From assembly GCF_000472425.1 (NCBI RefSeq), contig NZ_AXAI01000011.1, positions 62,001 through 126,000 on the forward strand: a stretch of 64,000 nt of DNA, given 5' to 3'. The translations under genes and the position numbers were made by a program. A model generated the notes under the pieces. The model had not been told where the DNA came from, ran no database searches, and saw only the letters and a list, made by a program, of their open reading frames with translations. Position 1 is the stretch's first letter; each line of letters begins with the position of its first letter. This DNA comes from Bradyrhizobium sp. Tv2a-2. GTDB lineage: Bacteria > Pseudomonadota > Alphaproteobacteria > Rhizobiales > Xanthobacteraceae. Positions 23,207 through 31,903 of this stretch are shown here, one piece after another.

Positions 23207-25444
23207 CTATCTCGGTAAGCCAAGCCCGCGCTGCGCGATCAGGCTGCGCTGGATTTCATTGGTGCCGATGCTGATCACCCACATCAGGGAATGGCGCAGG
23301 TTCTGCTCGAACCGGCCATTGTCGATCGCGCCCGGCATCTGTTCGGAAAGGCAGGCGCGCATGCCGAGAATGTCGAGCGCGGTCTCGCCAAAACGCTCCA
23401 TCAGCTCGCCGGAAAACACCTTGCTGATGGCGCCATATTCCGGCGGGGTGACGCCGTTGGCGGCGAGCTCGGCGCAATGCATCATCAATTGGCGGCCGAC
23501 CTCGATCTCGGCTGCAAGCTGCGCCATCCGCTCGCGAACCAGCGGATCGTCGCAAAGCGGAGCGCGATCTTCCGCTTCCGCCATGACGTGCCGGCGCAAT
23601 TGTTCGAAGGCGTGCGCGACCTTCAGCACGATGCCGCCGCCGACCAGGCCGCGCTCGAAGGCAAGCGCGCCCGTCAGCACCTTCCATCCGCCGTTGACCT
23701 CGCCGACCAGGTGATCGAGGGGAATGCGGACATTGTCGTAGAAGATGTTGGCAAACGTGCCGTCATACATCGTCACGGCCGGGCGGATGGTGATGCCGGG
23801 CGTCTCCATCGGCACGATGAACATGCTGATTCCAGCATGCGCCGGCTTGGCCGTGCTATCGGTGCGTGCGGCGAGAAACATGTATTTGCCCCACCAGGTC
23901 GTGGTCCAGATCTTCTGGCCGTTGATCACCCAATGGTTGCCATCCCTGACCGCGCGGGTCTTCAGCGCCGCGAGGTCGGAGCCCGCCTGCGGCTCGCTAT
24001 AGCCCATGCCGTGCATGGCCTCGCCGCGCAGGATTTCCGGCAGATATCTGCGCTGCTGTTCGGCCGTCCCGAACATCAGCAGCGCATTGGCCTGGATGGC
24101 GGCGCCGATGCGCGGCGCTTCGGCACGCTCCATCGTCTCGATAAGGGCGATCTGTTCCAGCGGCGAGCGGGCCTGGCCATTGAATTCCCTCGGCCAGCCG
24201 AGGCCGATCCACCCCGTTTGGCCGATGTCGCGGGCGAATTCCGCATCGAACTCGCGCTTGGAAAAAGGCTTTGCGTCGAACGCCGCCTTGCGTTCGCCAG
24301 ACCAGTTAGTGGCGAGCCAGGCCTCCACCTCCTGGCGCAGGGCATTCGCGGCTTCGCCCAGATCATATTGCGGCAGAGGTGCGCCGCCGCGATCGAACAG
24401 AAACGCAGCGATGCCACGTCGCGCCTGGGCCGCGCCGCCAAGCGCGACGGTGTCGAGATGGACGCGCTTGAAATGTGCGGGCGCCTCGTGCTCCTCGGCA
24501 TAGCCGATCGCGCCAAACGTATGCTGGGTCTCCAGCACAACGCGCCGCAGCGCATCGCTCGCAAACGCGATGGCGCAATTTGCGAAATAGCGCCAGTTGG
24601 CATCGCTGCAGTCGTGCAGATGACCTGCGTGATCAATAGTCAGCCGCACGCCTTCGAGCGCGATCAGGCCATCGGCGAGCTTGTGCTGGATGGCCTGGAA
24701 TCTGCCGATCTTCTGGCCGAACTGCTCGCGCTCTCGGGCGTAATCGACCGCGAGCTCGAAAGCTCGCCGGGCGGCACCATGCGCACGTGCAGCAAGCGCA
24801 AGCTTGGCCTTGAGCAGGAGGTCCAAGACCGAGACTTGCTTGAGCTGAACCACGACCGCTGGCACTGCATCGAGCCTGATCTCGTACAAACCCCAGGCGC
24901 CCATTGCCCGGGTCGGGACCGTTTCGACGCCGACTGCCTTCAACTCGATGACTGCAAGCTCGTGGTCCCCGATAGCCACGACCAGATGTGTGCAGCTCGC
25001 CGCAACCTCGACAAAGCGGAGCGTTCCGCTGGCGCGATCGTCGGCGATGCGCAGCGAGCCGGTGCCGCGATCGGGATCGCACGCACCGAAAGAGAAGCAG
25101 ATCATGGCGGCGCCGGCATGCAGCCGTCCGAGCAGGTCGCGGGTGCCGTCCACCTCGCAATCTGCCAGGGCCAGATTGGCCAGCGCGGCCGACCACATCG
25201 GGCCAGGGCAGGCAGCGCGGCCGAGCTCGTCCATCACGATAAGGATTTCGCGCAGGGCGCCTTCGCTGAAATCATGGCCCAATGCCGCCACGCCCTGGCC
25301 GACGAGCCTGGTCCAGATCGCGGATACCTGCTCCGGCGCGGCGGTACGATTTGCCGCCTCATCGGCCCGCCAATGTTCGCCAAGGAAGCCGCGTAGGGAA
25401 TCCCGGAGCATCTCCCTGACGTCGTCGCCGGGAAGCTCATCCAT
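23207..25444 (-). CDS. Fused tandem acyl-CoA dehydrogenase
   Basis: This 745-residue protein holds two acyl-CoA dehydrogenase-like units in a row, each about 360-380 residues. The first (from MDELPGDDVREM) keeps the C-terminal helical half (ARAHGAARRAFELAVDYARE, FGAIGYAEEHEAPAHFKR) but has lost clear FAD-binding signatures. The second (from about residue 365) has the flavin and substrate blocks GLGWPREFNG, MGYSEPQAGSDLAALKTRA and IWTTTWWGKYMFL. At the position where MCAD-type enzymes have the catalytic Glu (EGTxxIQR), it reads SIGTNEIQRSL, so the usual base is missing. Two-subunit dehydrogenases of steroid side-chain catabolism share this feature. It starts five bases after the hydratase stop codon. 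Confidence 0.9.
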   Translation of the reverse strand: MDELPGDDVREMLRDSLRGFLGEHWRADEAANRTAAPEQVSAIWTRLVGQGVAALGHDFSEGALREILIVMDELGRAACPGPMWSAALANLALADCEVDGTRDLLGRLHAGAAMICFSFGACDPDRGTGSLRIADDRASGTLRFVEVAASCTHLVVAIGDHELAVIELKAVGVETVPTRAMGAWGLYEIRLDAVPAVVVQLKQVSVLDLLLKAKLALAARAHGAARRAFELAVDYAREREQFGQKIGRFQAIQHKLADGLIALEGVRLTIDHAGHLHDCSDANWRYFANCAIAFASDALRRVVLETQHTFGAIGYAEEHEAPAHFKRVHLDTVALGGAAQARRGIAAFLFDRGGAPLPQYDLGEAANALRQEVEAWLATNWSGERKAAFDAKPFSKREFDAEFARDIGQTGWIGLGWPREFNGQARSPLEQIALIETMERAEAPRIGAAIQANALLMFGTAEQQRRYLPEILRGEAMHGMGYSEPQAGSDLAALKTRAVRDGNHWVINGQKIWTTTWWGKYMFLAARTDSTAKPAHAGISMFIVPMETPGITIRPAVTMYDGTFANIFYDNVRIPLDHLVGEVNGGWKVLTGALAFERGLVGGGIVLKVAHAFEQLRRHVMAEAEDRAPLCDDPLVRERMAQLAAEIEVGRQLMMHCAELAANGVTPPEYGAISKVFSGELMERFGETALDILGMRACLSEQMPGAIDNGRFEQNLRHSLMWVISIGTNEIQRSLIAQRGLGLPR

Positions 25445-25449
25445 CGCGG

Positions 25450-26259
25450 TCACGCCTGCCCAAATTTCGGCCGACGCTTTTCCTTGAACGCAGTCGTCGC
25501 CTCCTTGTGATCGGCGGTCTCGAAGGTGACCTGCTCCAGCGCCATGGAGGCTTCGAGCAGCATGTTCACCCGGTCCTTGACGATCTGGTTGATGGACAGC
25601 TTGGTCCAGCGGATGGCCCAGGTCGGGCCGTGGGCGAGCTCGAGCGCGATCTCGCGCGCCTTCTTCAGCACCTCCGCGCGGGACACGACATGGTTGACGA
25701 GGCCGAGCCGTTCGGCCTCGCGGCCGTTCAGCAGTGTGCCGCGCATCAGGAATTCCTTGGCCTTGTTGATGCCGACCAGGAGGGGCCAGATCACAGTGCC
25801 GCCATCTCCAGCCACCAGGCCCACCCGGGAGACGTGGGTGTCGCCGATACGGGCATCCTCGGCCATCACCGAGATGTCGCTGAGCAGCGCATGCGTTGCC
25901 GCGAGCCCGATGGCATCGCCATTGATCGCGGCAATGATCGGCTTGTCGAGCTCGAGCTGGCGGGTGACGGCGCGGCGGCTGATCATGGGATCGTGCACCT
26001 CGCCCTCTTCGAGGACGTCGCCGCCCGGCCGCTCCGACATTGCCTTCACGTCGCCGCCGACGCTGAAATAGTCGCCGGCGCCGGTGAGCACGACGGCGTT
26101 GACGGCATGGTCGTCGCCGAGATCGTCCCAGATCGTCCGCAGCTCGCGGATCAGCTTCTGATTGATGGCGTTGCGCGCCTGCGGCCGGTTCAGGGTGACG
26201 GTCGCGACTTTGTCGGCGACTTCGACCGTCAGGCATTCGTATTTGGCGTATCGGGACAT
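25450..26259 (-). CDS. Enoyl-CoA hydratase/isomerase family protein
   Basis: This 269-residue crotonase-fold protein has VATVTLNRPQARNAINQKL, VVLTGAGDYFSVGGDVKAM (oxyanion-hole region) and KPIIAAINGDAIGLAATHALLSDI with VGLVAGDGGTVIWPLLVG. The segment AEDARIGDTHVSRVGL occupies the second active-site region; the usual glutamates are not obvious there, so hydratase, isomerase or hydrolase activity remains open. The start is set by GGAGGAAAC before ATG 26259. It follows the FadR-type regulator on the same strand, with a short motif between them that recurs before the divergent dehydrogenase gene. Confidence 0.88.
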   Translation of the reverse strand: MSRYAKYECLTVEVADKVATVTLNRPQARNAINQKLIRELRTIWDDLGDDHAVNAVVLTGAGDYFSVGGDVKAMSERPGGDVLEEGEVHDPMISRRAVTRQLELDKPIIAAINGDAIGLAATHALLSDISVMAEDARIGDTHVSRVGLVAGDGGTVIWPLLVGINKAKEFLMRGTLLNGREAERLGLVNHVVSRAEVLKKAREIALELAHGPTWAIRWTKLSINQIVKDRVNMLLEASMALEQVTFETADHKEATTAFKEKRRPKFGQA

Positions 26260-26272
26260 TGTTTCCTCCATA

Positions 26273-26283
26273 TTGTTCGTTGG
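26273..26283 (-). promoter_or_regulatory. CCAACGAACAA motif before the hydratase gene
   Basis: Read on the minus strand the sequence is CCAACGAACAA, 13 bases upstream of the hydratase start. The same 11 bases occur at 27227-27237 upstream of the plus-strand acyl-CoA dehydrogenase, in the same orientation relative to its gene. Confidence 0.45.
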
Positions 26284-26303
26284 ATTTATCGGGTTCTCAA
26301 GGG

Positions 26304-27170
26304 CTAACGGCGCATGCCGGGCCGCATTTCCGCGAGCGCCACATGCAGCGACATGGCGCCGGGATCCTGCTCCAGCATCCGCTGCACGGCTTCCAGATGC
26401 ACGCGCATCGACCGTGTCGCGGCCGAGACGTTGCGCTCGCGCAAGGCGGCGACGAACTGCCGCCGCCGCTCGACCAGCCGCGCCATGGCGACGCCGCTGG
26501 AGGCGACCTTGGCATAGACGAAGCGCATATGGATCTCGGTGACGGAGTCCATGATCATGGCGATCACCTTGTTTCCGGTCGCCGCCGCCAGGTGCCTGTA
26601 GAAATCGCGCGAGCATTCGACGCGGTCGAGCAGGCGGCCCTCGCGGGTGGCAAGGTCGGTGCGTTCGATATTGTCGTCCAGCGCGTCGAAATGGGCCTGC
26701 CGCCCGTTGGCGCAGGCGAGCCGGACCGCAAGGTCCAGCACGTGGACGCGGGCCTCGGAGAGCTCGCGCACCGAGATGGTGCCGAGGCTCAGCATGTCCT
26801 GCATCACCACGTTCATGCGGCTGGTGTCGCCCTCGCGCACGAAGGCGCCCCCCTTGACGCCCTTCCGCAGCCGCAGCACGCCGGCCATCTCGAGACTCCG
26901 CAGTGCCTCGCGCAGCACGTTGCGGCTGACACCGAGCTGCTGCGCCAGATCGCGTTCGGCCGGCAGCTTGTCGCCGGGCTTGAGCACGCCGAGCGCGAGC
27001 TGCTCGCGGATGCGGTCGCAGATCTCCTCGAATGCACGGCGGGTGTGAATGGGACGGAAGGTCGGCGCGGCCGGCGTCCCGGCGGCGCGATGGTCGGTGG
27101 CTCGCTCGCGCCGGCCGGAGGATGTCTGCCGGGGGCGGCCTGGAGGGCGGGGGCTTGACTTGGTCGTCAT
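26304..27170 (-). CDS. GntR-family (FadR/FCD subfamily) transcriptional regulator
   Basis: This 288-residue protein has an unusual proline/arginine-rich N-terminal tail of about 45 residues, a winged helix (AFEEICDRIREQLALGVLKP, LPAERDLAQQLGVSRNVLREALRSLEMAGVLR, with the recognition helix in VSRNVLREALR) and an all-helical FCD ligand domain. In FCD proteins a metal-linked carboxylate or acyl-CoA is usually sensed. It lies between the divergent acyl-CoA dehydrogenase gene and the hydratase operon, the standard place for a local repressor. The start at ATG 27170 is the first after the intergenic palindromes. Its ligand is probably an intermediate of this pathway (inference). Confidence 0.93.
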   Translation of the reverse strand: MTTKSSPRPPGRPRQTSSGRRERATDHRAAGTPAAPTFRPIHTRRAFEEICDRIREQLALGVLKPGDKLPAERDLAQQLGVSRNVLREALRSLEMAGVLRLRKGVKGGAFVREGDTSRMNVVMQDMLSLGTISVRELSEARVHVLDLAVRLACANGRQAHFDALDDNIERTDLATREGRLLDRVECSRDFYRHLAAATGNKVIAMIMDSVTEIHMRFVYAKVASSGVAMARLVERRRQFVAALRERNVSAATRSMRVHLEAVQRMLEQDPGAMSLHVALAEMRPGMRR

Positions 27171-27180
27171 GCAGGTGATT

Positions 27181-27205
27181 ATTAAATGGATCACCCATTA
27201 AATGG
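27181..27205. promoter_or_regulatory. Candidate operator of the FadR-type regulator
   Basis: ATTAAATGG occurs twice as a direct repeat (27181-27189 and 27197-27205), and AATGG-ATCAC-CCATT (27185-27199) is an inverted repeat containing TGGATCACCCA, close in form to FadR-family operators (TGGT-N3-ACCA). It sits immediately upstream of the regulator start and in the divergent promoter region. Confidence 0.5.
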
Positions 27206-27215
27206 AAGTCCTTTT

Positions 27216-27237
27216 TTGGGGTTGACCCAACGAACAA
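27216..27237 (+). promoter_or_regulatory. Second palindrome and CCAACGAACAA motif before the acyl-CoA dehydrogenase gene
   Basis: TTGGG-GTTGA-CCCAA (27216-27230) is a perfect five-base inverted repeat that overlaps CCAACGAACAA (27227-27237). The latter recurs before the hydratase gene. It lies 30 bases upstream of the dehydrogenase start. Confidence 0.45.
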
Positions 27238-27267
27238 AGGGCCTTCGAGGCAAAAAGGGGAGTTGCG

Positions 27268-28407
27268 ATGAGCTTCACCGAAGAGCAAGCGGCCTTTCGC
27301 GACAGCGTCAGGCGAATGGCGGCAAAGCACGTAGCGCCGATCGCAGCCGAGATCGACGAGACCGATCGCTTCCCGCTGGAGATCGTGAAGCTGTTCGGCG
27401 AGATGGGGCTGATGCAGCTCTGGGTGCCCGAGCGCTATGGCGGCCCGAACGGCAACCTCACCATGGCCTGCATCGCGCGCGAGGAGATATCGAAGGTCTC
27501 ACCCGCCTGTGCCTCGATCGCGGCCCTCAACACCATGTTCATCATGCCGTTACTGCATTTCGGCTCCGAGGCGCAGCGCGAGAAATACCTGCCGATCGTT
27601 GCCAGGGGCGGCGTGGTGACTGCGATCGCGATTTCGGAGCCGCAGGCTGGATCAGACGTCAGCGCCATCAACACCCGTGCGAAGAAGGACGGCGACAGCT
27701 ATGTGCTGAACGGCCGCAAGCAATGGTGCAGCTACGGCGTGGTCGCCGACTATATCGTGGTGATGGCGCGCACCAGCGACAGGCCAGGCGCTGACGGCAT
27801 CAGCGCCTTCATCGTCGAGCCGAAGACAATGGAAGGCATCAGCTTCGGCCGCCACGAGCGCAAGATGGGCTTTCGCGGTGCGCCCAACACGCCGATCTTT
27901 CTCGACAATGTCCGCGTGCCCGCCGAGAACCTGGTGGGCGAGGAGGGCAAGGGCTTCCGCGCCTCGATGCGGGCGCTCGACCTCAACCGTCCCACCATCG
28001 GCGCCCAGTCGGTCGGGCTCGCGCAGGGCGCGCTGGATGCGTGCCTTGCCTATGCCAAGGAGCGCAGGCAGTTCAAGCAGTCGATCTCGGAATTCCAGGG
28101 CGTGCAGTTCATGCTCGCCGACATGGCGGTGCAGATCGAGGCGGCGCGCGCACTCGTTTATGAATGCGCCCGCGCCGGCGATGCCGGCGACTGGAAGCGG
28201 CTGAACCTGCTGGCGAGCATGGCGAAATGCTTCGGCAGTGACATGGCGATGAAGGTCACGACCGATGCTGTGCAAATCTTCGGCGGCTATGGCTACACCA
28301 TGGACTATCCGGTCGAGCGCATGATGCGCGACGCCAAACTCACCCAGATTTTCGAAGGCACCAACCAGATCCAGCGCGTGGTGATCGCGCGCGAGCTGCT
28401 CAGATAA
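27268..28407 (+). CDS. Acyl-CoA dehydrogenase
   Basis: This 379-residue enzyme is a typical single-unit, FAD-dependent acyl-CoA dehydrogenase that makes the trans-2-enoyl-CoA. Visible blocks are AISEPQAGSDVSAINTRAKKDGD, GRKQWCSYGVVADYIVVMAR, MGFRGAPNTPIFLDNVRVP and QIFGGYGYTMDYPVERMMRDAKL. The catalytic glutamate is present as Glu363 in IFEGTNQIQR, unlike in the fused dehydrogenase nearby. It is divergent from the regulator and 29 bases ahead of a solute-binding protein gene, so uptake and oxidation of the substrate may be linked. The start has an AAAAAGGGGAG ribosome site. Confidence 0.95.
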   Translation: MSFTEEQAAFRDSVRRMAAKHVAPIAAEIDETDRFPLEIVKLFGEMGLMQLWVPERYGGPNGNLTMACIAREEISKVSPACASIAALNTMFIMPLLHFGSEAQREKYLPIVARGGVVTAIAISEPQAGSDVSAINTRAKKDGDSYVLNGRKQWCSYGVVADYIVVMARTSDRPGADGISAFIVEPKTMEGISFGRHERKMGFRGAPNTPIFLDNVRVPAENLVGEEGKGFRASMRALDLNRPTIGAQSVGLAQGALDACLAYAKERRQFKQSISEFQGVQFMLADMAVQIEAARALVYECARAGDAGDWKRLNLLASMAKCFGSDMAMKVTTDAVQIFGGYGYTMDYPVERMMRDAKLTQIFEGTNQIQRVVIARELLR

Positions 28408-28436
28408 AACACAAAAACGAGAAAACGGAGGAAACA

Positions 28437-29654
28437 TTGCGTAGTCGAATGATCACTTGCGCCTGTTTTGCATCGGCGCTTGCCGCTTTCCTTGGCGCCA
28501 CATCCGCCCTTGCGCAAAAAGCCTACGATCCCGGCGCCGGCGACACCGAGATCAAGCTCGGCCAGTCGACGCCGCTGAGCGGCCCCGCGTCGGCTTTCGG
28601 TGCCGGCGCTGGCAGGGCCGTGGTCGGGTTCTTCGACATGGTGAACGAGCGGGGCGGCATCAATGGCCGCAAGATCGCCTTCACCCAGCTCGACAATGCC
28701 TACAGCGCACCGAAAGCGATCGAGCAGTCGCGCAAGCTGGTCGAGGATATCGGGGTGCTGGCCGAAGTCGGCACGATCGGGACGGTGCCGAATGTCGCGA
28801 TCCAGAAATATCTCAATTCCAAGCAGGTGCCGCAGCTGTTCATCACCGCCGGCGGACGCCGCTTCAATGACCCCAAGACGTTCCCGTGGACGGTGCCGCT
28901 CTATCCCGACTTCGAGACCGAGGGCCGTGTCGTTGCGAAATATATCCTCATGAGCAAGCCGGAGGCGAAGATCGGCGTGCTCTACCAGAACGACGATTTC
29001 GGCAAGGATTATGTCAGGGGATTGCGCGCTGGCCTGGGCGAGCGGGCCGGGCAGATCATTGCCGAGACATCCTATGAGCTCACGCAGCCCACGATCGACT
29101 CGCAGATCGTGCAGCTCAAGGCGGCCGGGGTCGATACACTGATCGAGCAATCTTCCGCCAAGGCGACGGCGCAGGCGATCCGCAAGGTCCATGAGCTGAA
29201 CTGGAGCCCGCTCCATATCATCGGCGGCTCCACGGCTTCAGTCGAGACCGTGCTGAAGCCAGCTGGGCTCGAGGCCTCCAAGGGCGTCGTGACGACGCTG
29301 TTCCTCAAGCAGCCCGGCGATCCCGCCTGGGCCGATGATTCCGAGGTCAAGGCCTACAAGAGCTTCCTCGCGAAATACGCTGCGTCGACCAACCCGGACG
29401 ACTATTCCGTTCTGGTCGCCTACATGAACGTCAATGCACTCGCGCTGGTCCTGAAGAAGTGCGGCGACAAGCTCACGCGCGAAAATCTGGTTCACCAGGC
29501 CACGTCGCTGCATGGCGAGCGGCTGCCGCTGATGCTTCCGGGGTTGTCGATCGGCATGAAGCCTGACGACTACACACCGTTCCGGACGCTGCGCATCGCA
29601 ACATTCAACGGCGAAAGCTGGACGCTGACCGGGGATCCCGTGACGGCGGAGTAG
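28437..29654 (+). CDS. ABC transporter periplasmic solute-binding protein (Leu/Ile/Val-type)
   Basis: This 405-residue exported protein of the LivJ type has a signal peptide (to about ALAQ) and blocks IKLGQSTPLSGPASAFGAGA, FFDMVNERGGINGRKI and IGVLYQNDDFGKDYVRGLRA. TTG 28437 is the likely start because GGAGG lies five bases before it; ATG 28449 is the alternative. It is the second gene after the acyl-CoA dehydrogenase. Permease and ATPase genes are not present, so it must use transporter parts encoded elsewhere. The linkage suggests that it binds a carboxylic acid degraded by this locus. Confidence 0.9.
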   Translation: MRSRMITCACFASALAAFLGATSALAQKAYDPGAGDTEIKLGQSTPLSGPASAFGAGAGRAVVGFFDMVNERGGINGRKIAFTQLDNAYSAPKAIEQSRKLVEDIGVLAEVGTIGTVPNVAIQKYLNSKQVPQLFITAGGRRFNDPKTFPWTVPLYPDFETEGRVVAKYILMSKPEAKIGVLYQNDDFGKDYVRGLRAGLGERAGQIIAETSYELTQPTIDSQIVQLKAAGVDTLIEQSSAKATAQAIRKVHELNWSPLHIIGGSTASVETVLKPAGLEASKGVVTTLFLKQPGDPAWADDSEVKAYKSFLAKYAASTNPDDYSVLVAYMNVNALALVLKKCGDKLTRENLVHQATSLHGERLPLMLPGLSIGMKPDDYTPFRTLRIATFNGESWTLTGDPVTAE

Positions 29655-29974
29655 GGAAGCGCAGTGGCCCGAATGAGCGTGGCGATATCCGGGTTAAAGC
29701 AAAGCTCGGGCGAAATGCGCCGCGAGGATGAGAGCGTGTGCTCAAAACTCGCGACGTTGCGGATGAAAATTTCAGCAACGCGCTTGTGCTTATCGGCCCG
29801 CATTTCCACGGGAATGCCCCGCGTGTCGCCTGATTGTCGCATGGCCCTGCTATCGCCACTTGAAGACGTGGGACACCCGATTCGAAAAATGCGGCGAATG
29901 AGGCTGCGGGGTTGGGTCCACGAGTATTATTGCTCGTCATCGCATTGTCACGGGAATCTGTTAGGGGCGCGTCC
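29655..29974. other. Intergenic region, nothing recognised
   Basis: About 320 bases without a supported gene. Short open frames here have no recognisable product. Apart from a tiny CGAG...CTCG hairpin near 29923 I see no terminator or repeat. It should carry the promoter of the phosphoesterase gene. Confidence 0.4.
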
Positions 29975-30787
29975 ATGGGAAGTGATGTCGCAAGTGAAGA
30001 GAGCGCAGAGCGGCGCTTTCGCACTTTGTTCATCTCCGATGTTCATCTCGGAGCCCGCGGCTCGCAGGCCGAAAAGCTGCTCGATTTTCTTCGTAGCCAT
30101 GACGCCGACACCATCTATCTGGTGGGCGACATTGTTGACGGCTGGGCGCTGAAGTCGGGCTGGTACTGGCCGCAGTCGCATAACGACTTCGTGCAGAAGA
30201 TGCTGCGCAAGGCGCGCAAGGGCGCCAAGGTCATCTACATCCCCGGCAACCACGACGAGTTCCTGCGCAAATATTACGGCACGCATTTCGGCGGCATCGA
30301 CGTGGTCGAGAATGCGGTCCACACCGGCGCCGACGGTAAACGGTACCTCGTGATCCACGGCGATATCTTCGACCTCGTGGTGCAGAACGCGCGCTGGCTC
30401 GCGCATCTCGGCGACAAGGCCTATGACTTCGCGATCCAGATGAACCGCCTCGTCAACTTCTTCCGCCGTATGTTTGGCGTGCCCTATTGGTCGCTGTCGC
30501 AATGGGCGAAGCAGAAGGTCAAAAAGGCGGTGAACTATATCGGCGCGTTCGAGACCGCGCTCGTCGCCGAAGCGCGCCGCCACAGCGCCGAAGGCGTGAT
30601 TTGCGGCCACATCCACTATGCGGTGATCCGCGACGAGCAGGGCATCCGCTACATGAATTGCGGCGACTGGGTGGAGAGCTGCACCGCGCTTGCCGAGCAT
30701 GAGGACGGCCGGTTCGAAATCATCACCTGGACCGATCTGGCCAGCCACACAGCGCCGGTGCCGCGGATCGCGGCTCGCGCCGCGTAG
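29975..30787 (+). CDS. Calcineurin-type phosphoesterase, LpxH-like
   Basis: This 270-residue protein has all metal-binding motifs of the LpxH-like calcineurin family: SDVHLGARG (Asp22, His24), VGDIVDGW (Asp52), PGNHDEF (Asn92, His93), HGDIFD and GHIHYA. LpxH cleaves UDP-2,3-diacylglucosamine to lipid X in lipid A synthesis; this protein belongs to the longer group usually annotated that way, yet many alphaproteobacteria use LpxI, so its substrate may differ. ATG 29975 is chosen over an upstream GTG-like extension. It is followed 15 bases later by a glycosyltransferase, and the pair may act on an envelope or membrane glycolipid. Confidence 0.85.
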   Translation: MGSDVASEESAERRFRTLFISDVHLGARGSQAEKLLDFLRSHDADTIYLVGDIVDGWALKSGWYWPQSHNDFVQKMLRKARKGAKVIYIPGNHDEFLRKYYGTHFGGIDVVENAVHTGADGKRYLVIHGDIFDLVVQNARWLAHLGDKAYDFAIQMNRLVNFFRRMFGVPYWSLSQWAKQKVKKAVNYIGAFETALVAEARRHSAEGVICGHIHYAVIRDEQGIRYMNCGDWVESCTALAEHEDGRFEIITWTDLASHTAPVPRIAARAA

Positions 30788-30802
30788 GCGACAAGGAGAG
30801 CC

Positions 30803-31858
30803 ATGCGCATCCTGGTCGCGACCGATGCATGGCACCCGCAAGTCAACGGGGTCGTGCGCACCCTGACCATGATGGCGGAAGCGGTCGAGGCGCTGGGCGC
30901 GCAGGTTTCATTCCTCACGCCGGAATCCTTCCGCACCGTGGGCCTGCCAAGCTACCGCGATCTTCGCGTGGCTTTGCCGCGTCCGGCGCGGATCGCCGAG
31001 CTTATCGAAGCGCAGGCGCCTGACACCATCCATATCGCCACCGAAGGGCCGATCGGCCTCTTGGTGCGGCGCTATTGCCGCAAACACGAGCTGCCGTTCA
31101 CGACCAGCTTTCACACCCGCTTTCCGGATTACGTCTCGGCACGGGCGCCGGTACCGGAATCCTGGGTCTGGAGCACGCTGCGCTGGTTCCATGGTCCGAG
31201 CGAAGCCGTGATGGCGGCGACGCCGGCTTTGGCCAATGAGCTGCGCGAGCGCGGCTTCCGCAATGTCGTGCTGTGGCCTCGCGGGGTCGATACAAAACTG
31301 TTTCATCCTCGCGACGTCGATCTGTGCCAGCCACGACCGGTGTTCCTGTGCGTCGGACGCGTTGCCGTGGAGAAGAACCTCGAGGCGTTTCTGGATCTCG
31401 ATCTGCCCGGCACGAAAGTCATCGTCGGCGATGGGCCGGCGCGGACAGCGCTGCAGCAGGACTATCCTGATGCCGTCTTTCTGGGCGCCCTGCAGGGAGA
31501 GCGGCTGGCCGAGGTCTATGCCTCGGCCGATGTATTCGTGTTTCCCTCCCGCACCGACACCTTCGGGCTGGTGCTTTTGGAGGCGCTGGCGAGCGGGCTG
31601 CCGATTGCGGCTTTTCCGGTCAGCGGTCCCGTGGACGTGATCGGCGACGCCCCGGTCGGGGTCTTGAGCGAGGATTTGCGCGCCGCCTGCCTGGCCGCTC
31701 TCAACATTCCGCGAGGGACATGCATCGAATTCGCCGCAAAATACACCTGGGAGGCCTCGGGCCGCGCGTTCCTCGACAATATGGCCCTGATTCGGAGGGT
31801 CGACAGGCCCGAGGAGGCGTTGGAACTGGCAACCGACCATCCGCGCTTTGTGGTTTGA
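30803..31858 (+). CDS. GT4-family glycosyltransferase
   Basis: This 351-residue GT-B enzyme starts MRILVATDAWHPQVNGVVRT, has the acceptor-side segment FTTSFHTRFPDYVSARAPVP and the donor-site segment VFVFPSRTDTFGLVLLEALASGLP. These features resemble glycolipid-forming enzymes such as SqdX and Agrobacterium Agt that add sugar to diacylglycerol. It is coupled to the LpxH-like phosphoesterase upstream (15-base gap, GGAGAG ribosome site). A membrane glycolipid product is plausible but not shown. Confidence 0.88.
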   Translation: MRILVATDAWHPQVNGVVRTLTMMAEAVEALGAQVSFLTPESFRTVGLPSYRDLRVALPRPARIAELIEAQAPDTIHIATEGPIGLLVRRYCRKHELPFTTSFHTRFPDYVSARAPVPESWVWSTLRWFHGPSEAVMAATPALANELRERGFRNVVLWPRGVDTKLFHPRDVDLCQPRPVFLCVGRVAVEKNLEAFLDLDLPGTKVIVGDGPARTALQQDYPDAVFLGALQGERLAEVYASADVFVFPSRTDTFGLVLLEALASGLPIAAFPVSGPVDVIGDAPVGVLSEDLRAACLAALNIPRGTCIEFAAKYTWEASGRAFLDNMALIRRVDRPEEALELATDHPRFVV

Positions 31859-31903
31859 GGCGGCGACTTGCGGGCGGGGTGCGCGTCGCAGTAAAATGTA
31901 GTG

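Noticed and set aside
23291..25396. A 701-codon open frame opposite the fused acyl-CoA dehydrogenase
   Set aside because: High GC content produces long antisense frames; the minus-strand protein has clear dehydrogenase motifs and this one has none.
25445..26236. N-terminal extension of the fused acyl-CoA dehydrogenase frame
   Set aside because: The extra 260 codons overlap the enoyl-CoA hydratase gene in another frame and are arginine/proline-rich read-through. The true start is the ATG at 25444.
26260..27330. N-terminal extension of the enoyl-CoA hydratase frame through the regulator gene
   Set aside because: It overlaps the GntR-family gene out of frame; the hydratase domain and a strong ribosome site begin at 26259.
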